A stretch of DNA of 64,000 nucleotides, from the NCBI GenBank assembly GCA_002914805.1, contig JXTB01000488.1, forward strand, positions 147,215-211,214, read 5' to 3'. The position numbers and the translations under genes are program-made. The notes beneath the pieces are model-generated. The model was not told where the DNA came from, made no database searches, and worked only from the letters and a program-made list of their open reading frames with translations. Shown here piece after piece: positions 1 through 10,100 of the stretch (the first letter of the stretch is position 1; every line of letters begins with the position of its first letter). The DNA is from Parasponia andersonii. Its lineage: Eukaryota > Streptophyta > Magnoliopsida > Rosales > Cannabaceae.

Positions 1-2739
1 TGTTTCATCAATAACATCTCAAATGATGTTTCCAAGAAGAATTTATTGAAGAAGCCATAAAAGAGAAAAGAGAGTATTGTACCGTTTGTTTTCCTAAATT
101 CCACTCATTACCCTTATCCAGAGACACTTCACGGCATTTTTTGATAGAACTGATAAAAAAAGACCTAATTGTTACAAAAAGATTAGGTTATGAAGGAATT
201 AAAGGCTGAAGAAAAAGAAAAGAATAAGAACCTACTGTATCTCATATTAATATTGATCCCACCAACGACTACAAATAGATATTGCAATAATTATTTTTTT
301 ATAAATACAAATGCTACTAGATAAGAAAAAAACATTTTAGTATAAACATATAGTTTACGGAATATTTAATGGGGTTGCACATTATTGTAGTTATGGTATA
401 CTATGTTCTAGGTTCTACCAAGTAAACATAAAATAAAAAGTTTATGATATTAATGTTGAGTAACTTGTACAACAAGAGGTGACGTGGAGTAACTTCGAGT
501 ACGCGAGGCATCGAGGGATTAATATCACTGTCAAATAATCATAAAGGAAATTTGAATTTATACAGTAAAGTTTTAAGAAAATGGAAAAATTTCGAAATTT
601 CAAATATTTTGAAAATTCTGAAATTATTTTAGAAAAATATCATTTTTAAAAATATTTAAAAAATATCACCTTTTATTAATTGAGGTGACGAAGTACTGGT
701 AGTAATTAGTCAAATTATTTGAAATAATTAGACTACTTATTTTGAGTAATTTTTGATTATTTCAAATAATTTAATCAGTTATTCCGAGTACTTTTAAAAA
801 AATATCAATTTTAAAAAACTAATATGTACAGACACCAAAAGTTTAACACACTATTTTTTAAGAAAGTTAAAACCGTAGTTAAAAATATCAAATAGTTCAA
901 AAAGAGTTATCTTACTCCTTATTTAAGTATTTAAGTAGGGCTTTAAATGATTTGCCAAGCTATGAGTGATTGGACATAAATTGGAACACGATGACAGGTG
1001 ATCTTGATTTGCCAAGCTAAGTGGCTAGTACTAGTTCTTTGAGGTGTTTGGTGCTCACAAGTCGCAGTTCATACGAAATGATGTTAAAGAGTAGCCACTC
1101 CTAATCTTTCTCTACTCACTCAGTTCCCACTACAATGATCTACACCAAAAAATTGCGCTTGGTCCTTTATGAATTTTTTAGACAAATTTTTATTGTTTTG
1201 TGTTTTTTTGGGCCTCCAAAAAAAAATCAAACCAAACAAAAAAAAAAAAAGAAAAATCACGGATGGTGTGAATGTTTTTAAAAATCCCAGACTAATTTCA
1301 GAATATCATTTTTCAGAAGCTTCTTTAGAAATATACTACTTTTACAAAATATTTAGCAAAATACCACTTTTTTGAAATTGGTGTTTTCCAGCAATACTTG
1401 AGGTAACCTATTAGGTTATTTGGAGTAACTAATCAAATTACTTGAAGTAACTAATTACTACAGATTGGTTGCCTCGAGTGTCTCACCAGTTAGTAAAAAG
1501 AAGTATGTTTCTAAATATATTTAAAAGTGACATTTTTTCTAAAAAAATCATGATTTTTTATATAATTTTAAGTTCTTGGATTTTTTAAATTTTTGAAAAA
1601 TTTACCATATAAAGTCAAATTTCATCTCTTTTTTTTTCGTAAGTTTATTTCTGGAAAAGCAACAACAAAAAACCAATAGCAATCTTTGTTAAAAATTATT
1701 TAAAAATTTCACATTCAAAATATATATATATTTTGAAATAAAATGAAAAACGTATGTAAAAAATGTGATAATTTGTTTTGCAAATAGTACTAGTTCTGTT
1801 GGGCCTAATAAAGCCGGGGCCTTGGGTTGAGCTTGGTATTTCCCTAAAATTATCACCAGGTTTAGTTTGAACTTATAAAATAGAGATGAGAAAAAATGTG
1901 GATAAGACTAGTAGAGCTCTATTTGGCAGTTTTAAAACCAGTTTGTTAGATAAGGTTTTTTAGGAGTAAAGAATAGGGCTCACAAGAGCTAAATGACTAA
2001 AAATACTCCTACCCTAACCCTAAACATGGTTTGACATAACCTTACTTGAATGTGACATATCTTCACACTTCCCGTAAAACTCATCTTTCTCTCGTCTCTT
2101 ACAATTTCTCTCTTGTTTCCATTTTATCTGAAAATAAACCTCCCAAACTTGAATTCAAAACCACTTAAAAATATCTTAAAACCACCTTAAGCTTAATACC
2201 TTATCGGCTTGTCTCTTCATTTTCTTCATCTTTTTTTCTCAATGAACTTTGAAACATGTTTAATGGCTAAAACTTGTCCAACTCAAAGTAAAAATTCATT
2301 TTCTATGAAAATTCTAACATCGAAATCATTAGAAAGAAAGAGAAATATACTGTCAAAGTCACTGACAAAGACTCTAGTATCGAAACTTGATATCCCAGAC
2401 GAAAATCAAGTTGATTTGAAAGGGAAAAGAGCGAATATTGGTTTAATAGAGGAATAAAATATTGGTTTCATATTTAATAACAAAATCCTTTTTTTTTTAG
2501 ATTGTATGTTAAGAAAAATTCTATCTTGACTTCATCGACTAATATAATTTCTGATTTTGGTGAACATTTTCTCCTTTTTGAGATTTTGTTGGTAGTATTA
2601 TTGCTGGTTTGGTATATGTATTTATTATTAGTTATTAATATACAGATTTTAACCTGTGTTAGTTTTGTTGATAATGGTTATGGACTGAATTCATTTTGGG
2701 TATTCTTTATTTTTATTATGCGTAAAGATCAAGATAATT
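1..2739. other. AT-rich non-coding region, no gene seen
   Basis: Dominated by A/T runs and short open frames with low-complexity translations. An 82-codon frame at 2209-2457 has no recognisable domain and no gene-like context. A short telomere-like string (CCCTAACCCTAAAC) sits near 2012-2027. Apart from the inverted repeat at 693-791 and a related AGTAACT-rich patch at 1395-1480, I see nothing I can support as a gene. Confidence 0.6.
693..791. repeat. imperfect inverted repeat (hairpin-forming)
   Basis: The left arm (693-731) begins GTACT and contains AAATTATTTGAAATAAT. The right arm (752-791) is its imperfect reverse complement and ends GAGTAC. Arms are about 40 bp, roughly 80% complementary by eye, around a loop of about 20 bp. 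The sequence is very AT-rich, so chance contributes, but the paired GTACT/AGTAC ends argue for a real palindrome. Related AGTAACT / ATCAAATTACTTGA words recur at 1395-1480. It could be a worn MITE end or a remnant of a small foldback repeat. Confidence 0.45.
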
Positions 2740-4092
2740 TTGACTCAAGCCAAATGATTTTTGACCATAGTCAAGATCTTCTTGACTTAGGGTCATATAT
2801 CACTTGACCCTCACTTAATATTATTTTTTTAGTTAACTTTATATTTTGTTATTATTTAGCTGAGATTGTGATATGTTTGTTATCAAAGATGTTGAGTTTC
2901 TGATGTCTGACAAGCCAATTATCAATGTCACTACTGAAAGAATGGAATAGTTCTGTCATAAGTTTACATACGAGTTGTATTATCATGTATTACAGAAATA
3001 TAAAAACTATACCGAAACTAAGTGACAGAAGTGACCCAATTTAGGGAAGCAAAGATAATATTTTATTTTAGTTGTAGTTCAAACAATTACCTTTTTTTTT
3101 TTTGGCTTGTAGTTTCTATGGTTGTTGTACAATATCTAGCTTTTAATAATATTTTTTTAGTATATTTGATGACTATTATTTTGTCAAAACTCATTTATTT
3201 AGTAAATGTTTTAGTGAAATTTAGCATATTTGATAAAGGCCTTATTTATTACTATAAGTCAAGTAAAACTTGACTTTATATATGACTATCTTGACTTTAA
3301 GTTAAGAATATCTTGACTTCAAGTCAAACATTACTTGACCCAAGATCAAGAACTTTTTCGAATTAACAAGCATATAAAATTGTTTTCAATTTTTCGATAT
3401 AAAGATATTCTGACCCTAGTCAAGAAAATCTTGACATAGGGGTTAATATGTTTTGACCTAATTAATAAATTGAAAAACAAAATATAATAAAGTTTTTGAC
3501 CCTAAACAACAAAATCTTGACATGAGGTCAATAAGCTTCAATTTATAAATTTAAGACAACATTATATAAAATATCATGACCACATTTTAGATACACACTT
3601 CATGATCTCTATTGAAAATTTTGTTGACTCTAAGTCAGACACTTCTTTCCTTAAGTCAATATCTTTTTTATTTCGAGTCACTAAAATCTTGACCTCAAGT
3701 CAATAATTTCTTACCCCCATTTCAAGAATTATTTGACCTCAAATCAATAACTTCTTACCCCAATGCAAGAGTTTTTTGATTAAAAGTTAAGATCCTTTTA
3801 TCCTATTCTTGTAAGACAGTCTGAAGATTCACTAATCGTATTAGAGAGTGGAATCAGATTCCGAAAAGTCTACCTATTATGCTCTGAATTGCCACAACAT
3901 GAATACTTTTGCTTTAACTGAGTCTCTACTGGCTGATTCAATATAATGTTGACCAAAGGTCAAGAGGATGTTTATCTAAGATCAAGTTAGTCTTGACCGT
4001 ATGTCAATATCAGTTTGACCTACCTCTTCAAATCAATATAATATTGACCAAAGATCAAGAGAATCTTGACCTAAGGTCAAGTTAGTCTTGAC
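2740..4092. repeat. degenerate 21-22-bp palindromic array with TTGAC/GTCAA dyads
   Basis: Exact TTGAC starts at 2740, 2761, 2782, 2804, 3270, 3291, 3313, 3335, 3431, 3453, 3496, 3517, 3624, 3689, 3733, 3949, 3993, 4015, 4044, 4066 and 4088. Exact GTCAA starts at 2770, 3258, 3323, 3419, 3527, 3655, 3699, 3959, 4003 and 4076. Within clusters TTGAC to GTCAA is 9-10 bp and GTCAA to the next TTGAC is about 12 bp, giving a 21-22-bp unit; degenerate sites (GTTAA, ATCAA, TTACC) keep the phase, for example unbroken through 3624-3790. The best unit is a 17-bp perfect dyad at 4065-4081, CTTGACCT-A-AGGTCAAG. TTGAC[C/T] is the WRKY W-box core. It lies 2.6-3.9 kb upstream of the TNL start. It may be a worn satellite, part of an unrecognised mobile element, or a regulatory array. 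Confidence 0.85.
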
Positions 4093-4370
4093 CTATGCCG
4101 TCACAATTATATCTACAAGATATTAAGAAGATGATGAATATACCAAAACATATAATTTTTAGCACAATAAGACTCAGATCAGTATTATGGTCCTCATTCA
4201 AATATTAGTCACTCAATATCAAGCATGAAAAAACAAATCTTGAACAAAATTTCTTTACTTACCTTCAAAATCCAAATAACTCTTTAATATAATCCTTACA
4301 TCTTTCTAACTGAGTTTTTTTTTTTGTTTTACAAAATAGTCAAAGAGCTGTTGAGAAACACAACTATTAA

Positions 4371-4710
4371 CAGAAAAAGAAAGAGAGAGATAAACAGAGA
4401 AAACATGAACTAGAAGAGGAAGAGAGAAAGAGAGAGAGGGAGAGAGGAGAGAGAATGAGATGAAAGACTATGAGATATAAAAATAGAGAAATTAATCGGG
4501 TTAACATGTTAGAGGTTTCATATTCCTTTAGTGATAGAAACGAAAGCTCTGATCTTTGGATAGAGAACTGTAGAAAAAAAAAAAAGAAGAAGTGAGAGAG
4601 AGAGAGAGAACGAGACTGTGGAGAAAGAGAGAAACATTTAATGCAAAAGAAAAAGTAATAGCAGATTGTGGAGAAAGAGAGAGAAAGAGAGGAACATTTA
4701 ATACTCTACC
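4371..4710. repeat. purine-rich (GA)n low-complexity tract
   Basis: Long runs of GAGA/AGAG on the + strand, with a partial tandem duplication: the words TGTGGAGAAAGAGAGA followed by AACATTTAAT occur twice (near 4616-4643 and 4666-4702). Antisense frames here translate to Ser/Leu/Phe-rich low-complexity peptides and are not genes. Confidence 0.8.
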
Positions 4711-4720
4711 TACCATTTTT

Positions 4721-6559
4721 ACTTTTGGTTAAAGGGCAAGCTTGGGAACCATTTTATTTCTCTCTACTTAGTCCTAAAAAAGCCACTATATTACCCTAGT
4801 CCTAAAAAAGACTAAAGGTCTCTAATCAGTCCTAACCATATCCTTTTCTCAATAGAAGTCTACACATGGCCCTATAGGACTTTGTAATAAAAGGTCGGGT
4901 TGGAAAACAAAAAAGGTTTAGCAAAATGGCTGAATTTTGGATCAAACTTGGGAAAATGATAGTTTTTCAAATATGGTTAAAAAATGGCCGAATTTTGAAA
5001 ACTAATTTAAAAAATGACCTTTTTTATATTTAGTGTATCAAATTATATTAATTTGTTTTTTGAAAATTGACTCGCTTTTTAAAAATTAATTTATTTTTTA
5101 AATGAATTTACTTTCTCATAAATTAATTTATTTTATAAAAAGTAAATCAACTCAAAAAAGGCTATTTATTAAAATAAAATTATAAAATGATCATTCATTA
5201 AATAGATGTAAAAAAATAACTATTTTTTAAATTAATCTAAAAACTAAGGCCATTTCTTATAAATACTAAAAGAAAAGGTCAATAAAAAAGCAATCAAACT
5301 TTTTTGTTTTTAAATTTTTATAGATTTGTTGATTTAATATTGGTTAGTGAATTTTTTTCCAAATAAAAGAAAATACTTATTTTTATAATGGAAAACACCT
5401 TTAATATCCCATATATGTTAACAATATGTCACCTTCATATTTTTAGTTCTCATAGAAGCAAAAATATATATATCTCACCTTATTTGCATTGCAATTTTGG
5501 TTTTAAGCATCTTTTTAAAGTATATGCTTGCCTATCAAGATTTCAATCTTAGTACTCTTATTTCGAAGATAACAGTATAAGATTGTGTGCTAATAATTTA
5601 CTTGAATGGATATAGAAAATTAGTCAAAATTGATTAAATCAAGTGAAGAAAGTTGATTATTATGAATATGCCCTACAGAATAATTTTTTGTATTTGGTAT
5701 TTTGAACAATATTTGTTGGAATTAATTGTTATTATCTTTGATGTTAATGAATGCAATATTATGTCTCAGTTAAATCTTTGTAACTTTTATGCTTTATTTC
5801 ATGCAAATGTCTAAAAATTTTACATGACTTTTAATGGGTAATAAAAGAATTAGAGTACAATACTCTTATTAAGTTATAAATTAGTAAATAAAATCATTTA
5901 CTGATTGTAAATTAAAGAAAAAGGTTACCAAACCTAATTTCTCATTTTGTAATGAAAATAAAATCTACGTTAACTGTTAAAAGTAAATTTTGTTTTTCAT
6001 TTTTTCTTCAGAAAAAATAGAACTTAACTAATGATCTCCACTTATTACAAATTAAAAGAAAATATCTACTACTATCACTAATACCCAATTCCCACGCTAT
6101 TCCACCCCATTAGGAAATTTTGTTTTTCAAATTAACTTAACTGCTAGCAAATTAAAATTGTTTATTTAATGATGAATATTAGGTCATGATGTCACTGCAT
6201 TTATATGTGTTATATAGGAATGTCAATGTAATTTTGATATAAGTCAGAAGATTTAGTTTAGTTTTTCCCCTTTGTTATTCGAAGATGCATTGAGACGAAA
6301 GTTTGAGTCTCGAAGCCAAACATGTGAATAGAAATGAACTGGCAGGGATCTATGTTGACTTCTAATGTTTGTTCCACTTCCTCGAGGAAGCCGCTTAGGC
6401 AAATTTCAAGTAATTATTATAGTTCAAGGTATTGATAGTGTGGCAATCGTTTTACTTAATATTTTCTAGTAAATATGTTATTTGTGCTATTGTAAACGCC
6501 TGCCTCTCAAAATTAAGAGGACAGAGATTTCATTTTGAATACATAAAACTAGTGGTAGC
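4721..6559. other. AT-rich region upstream of the TNL gene
   Basis: No gene seen. 4750-4850 holds repeated GTCCTAAAAAAG words. 4900-5290 is built from degenerate repeats of AAAATGGC/GAATTTT type. The rest is A/T-rich with no long frame. It may hold distal promoter sequence of the downstream TNL gene. Confidence 0.5.
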
Positions 6560-6660
6560 AAGCATTTTGCTCTCTGGTTTTGACTGACTAGAGAATTTTA
6601 ATACACCGGCTGCTGGTCTTCTTCTTCTTCGATCTCTACTTTTCGACAAAAACACGATTG
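6560..6660 (+). promoter_or_regulatory. proximal promoter / 5' leader of the TNL gene with a W-box
   Basis: A TTTTGACTGAC word (TTGAC at 6579-6583) matches the WRKY W-box core about 80 bp before the start codon. It is followed by a CTTCTTCTTCTTCG pyrimidine-rich stretch typical of plant 5' leaders, then the ATG at 6661. W-boxes near NLR genes are common. No clear TATA box was identified and the transcription start is not determined. Confidence 0.4.
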
Positions 6661-7148
6661 ATGTCTTCTTCTTCTTCAATCTTCAATTTGGAGAAACATG
6701 AACATGATGTGTTTATCAGTTTTAGAGGTCAAGACACACGTAAAACTTTCACAAGCCATCTTATAGCCGCGTTACGTCGATACCAAATCGAGACCTATTT
6801 CGATGAAGATACTCTTGAGAGAGGAGATGAAATCTCACAAGCACTTGGAGAGGCAATCCAGAGATCAAAGATTGCGATAATCGTTTTCTCAGAAAATTAT
6901 GCTTCTTCGTCGTGGTGCTTAGGCGAACTCCTGCATATACTCAAATGCCACAAAGCAAAGAAACAAGTTGTCATACCCATTTTCTACAATATAGATCCAT
7001 CGGATGTACGGAAACAACAAACAACTTACGCGGATGCAATCAAAATTCATGAAGAACGGTACAAGGACAAAATGGACATGGTGCAAAAGTGGAAGGATGC
7101 TTTGACCCAATTGGCTAGCCTATCTGGGTGGGATTCTCAAAATGCCAG
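6661..7148 (+). CDS. TNL exon 1: TIR domain
   Basis: Encodes residues 1-163 (last codon split, phase 2). After a Ser-rich start comes the TIR signature DVFISFRGQDTR at about residues 16-27, then the aspartate/glutamate-rich alphaB region and SSWCLGEL, in which Glu89 corresponds to the NADase catalytic glutamate of plant TIRs. FYNIDPSDVRKQ follows at about residue 110. Donor AG|GTTGTC at 7148/7149. Read-through into the intron would end at 7200 after about 17 unrelated residues, giving a TIR-only protein. Confidence 0.9.
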
Positions 7149-10100
7149 GTTGTCTTTACAACTTTCATTTTTTTTTTTTATTTACAGAGTTGAAGAATAA
7201 TTATGCTTAACAGTCAACTATATTTGCAAATAAATTAATATTTGCCGTAAGATTTTTGATCTCTTTATTTTATTGTTCTAGGAACTCCGAGTAGTATTTA
7301 TTTTATAGCTCTATACAGCTCATATAGTTGACCTCTCCTGTCATGTAAAAATTTTCCACGCTTGAAAAATTAGTCACAATGCCGACTCCTTTAACAAAAC
7401 GGTAATTTCTTCAAAATTGAAAGCAACACATAAAAAGGTGGATCTATTCACACCTATTTTTTCTTAAGAAATTTTTAAAAAATAAAGCCAGAGCAAGAGA
7501 AATCTGTAATTTACCATTTGGTTTTATTTTACCTTTTTCTTTTAATAAATACAAGACTTCCCAATCATTTAGGAGCCACAAGTTCTCATGTTTGGCAAAT
7601 AATTGTAAATGCTACAGAATTTTTTTTTTTTTTTTTTCCTTTTTAGTTTCTGTTGGACTTCTTCATAAATCTATTTTGTAGATAGATGATATTAAGGGAG
7701 AAAGCAATACAGATATTAAAATTAGGTAATTTCAGACTTATTACCGCAGCTATGGAGATAGGTGATAGAAAAGAGGAGAGGATAGCTAAAATTTTTTTAA
7801 AAGAAAATTTTAATGGGAAGATTTTATTTGTGAGTTCGAGTAGTATAAGCTGTATACACATTAAAAATTTTAATCAGTTCTTTAAATCAAACGGTTATTA
7901 TTTTGGGTCCTAGGTGAGCCAAAAATTGAGGTCCTATTATAGTCCTCTCTCAATAACTTATATGCCAAATCTAGACTTTTTGAAAAATATAAATCAGTAA
8001 GACTTCATTAGCAAAGTGAAAGAAAATGCAGAGGAATAGGGCTGTGACAAAAAAAAAAAAAAACAAAAAGAAAAAGAAAGAAAAAGCCTAGAAATATATG
8101 ATCAACCAATTTCTAATTGAATACGAGATGAGAAATGCTTAGTGCTACAAAGTAATTTTATGATTGCGATTAGATTTAATTGTATAAAGTCCTGTATTTT
8201 AAAATTTATGGTTCAAGTTATATGAGTGTTTTAATGGGTATTTTGAAGGGGTGTGAGAAGAATCATGTTATATTATTATTGCACACAATTAAAGTTAACT
8301 GCTCATTTTTTTTTAACGCTGTTAACTTTTTTTTTTTTTGTTTAAGTGAAACACTGTTACCTCTTTTATCCCCCCAAAAGAAAAACATTCCTTAGTCTGA
8401 TTCAAAGTAAGATTATAGGCGATCGATTCATATAGTTTATTCAAAAAAAAAAAAAAGAAAAGAAAGAAAGAATATTGCTGGACCAGAGTTCTCTAAAACA
8501 GTACTGCTGGAACAGAGTTAATTAAAGACTCTTCAGCTATATTCCAAAATGTGACTGTTGCAAAAGAAATGCAGATGTATACATGGATATGTATGAATGC
8601 CCAAAACTTATTTGTTTCACCGCAATTATTCGTACTAATTACTGCATATGGTTTGTATCTTTTAGACCTGAGTCAGATTTAGTCGAAGCAATTGCACGAG
8701 ATGTTTTGACGAAACTGAATCGCAAGTCATCAAGTGATCATAATTTTGAGGGCCTAATTGGAATTGAAGAACATGTTAAGAACATTGAACAATTGTTACG
8801 CCAATATTCACGAAACGTTCACATTGTTGGCATTTGGGGAATGGGTGGTATAGGTAAGACAACCATCGCTGAAGCTGTCTTTTATCAACTACTACTCTCT
8901 TGTCAATTTGAGAGCAGTTACTTTCTTAGAAATGTTAGGGAGGAATCAGAGAAGCATGGATTGATTAACTTGCGAGATAAGCTACTTAACCAATTGCTAA
9001 AAGGAGGGAATACAGATTTGGGATCCTCATTGTTACCAAACTTTCTCAACGAGAGGCTCCGTCGTAAAAAAGTGCTCGTTGTACTCGATGATTTGAATGA
9101 TTCAGAGCAAGTAGAAAGCTTAGTAGGTGGTCATGATTGGTTCCACCGTGATAGTATTATTATCATAACAACAAGGGACGTAAACGTTCTTTGCAAAGAA
9201 GTTGATATAATCTACAATGTTGAGAGAATGAATTATGATGATGCTCTAAAGCTTTTCGGATTGATAGCTTTCAAAGGAAAGTCTCCCTCAACAGATACTT
9301 TTCTCGAGCTATCAAAGGAGATAGTAAAATATGCTGGAGGCATTCCATTGGCTATAAAGATGTTGGCTTCTCACCTTCGCTCCCTTCATTCCATGAGAAT
9401 TAGAGATTGGGGAATGGTACTGAATGTACTAAAAGAAGAATGCCGCGATAAAATGATGCATATATTAAAAATAAGTTATGATGGACTCAGCGAAAACGAG
9501 AAAGCGATCTTTCTCGATATTGCATGTTTCTTTAAAGGGCAGCGTAGAGATTCCGTAGAAAATATACTAAATGGTTGTGGTTTTTCGGCAAGTATACGGA
9601 TAAATTATCTCGTTCGTAAGTCCTTGCTGACTATTTGTCCTTACAGTAATGTGATTTCGATGCATGATTTGGTGCAAGAAATGGGTTGGAGTATTGTTAA
9701 GCATACAGAGAAGCTTGGAGATTGCAGCAGGTTGTGGATTGCTGAAGATGCCTATCACATCTTGAACAACAACGAAGTAAGTGGTAATATTGTATTAAAG
9801 CCCCTCACTGCTCTTAAATTGTATGAAACTTTCTAATAAAATAGCATCTAGGAACAAAATCATTTCCATTTATATATGTCAATATATTGAAGATAGGTTT
9901 ATTTTACGCATTTGTTTTATAAAATTTCTGTACTTAGTGTTGATCATCTCTATATATACTTGTTCCAACACATCAGGGCACTGAAAAAATTGAAGGAATA
10001 TTCTTAGATATGTCCCAGATCGATGAAGAGCTACATGTGAGACCTGAAGTCTTCCAAAATATGTGCAAATTGAGATTACTCAAAATTTATAACACTTCAA

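Noticed and set aside
2012-2027. Telomere-like CCCTAACCCTAAAC
   Set aside because: Only about two units; too short to claim an interstitial telomere tract.
2209-2457. 82-codon + frame
   Set aside because: No domain, Lys/Ser-rich, no supporting context; length is within chance in this region.
4528-4716. 62-codon minus frame
   Set aside because: Translation of a GA-rich tract; Ser/Leu/Phe low complexity.
6919-7110. minus-strand frame in the TIR exon
   Set aside because: Antisense shadow of a well-supported exon.
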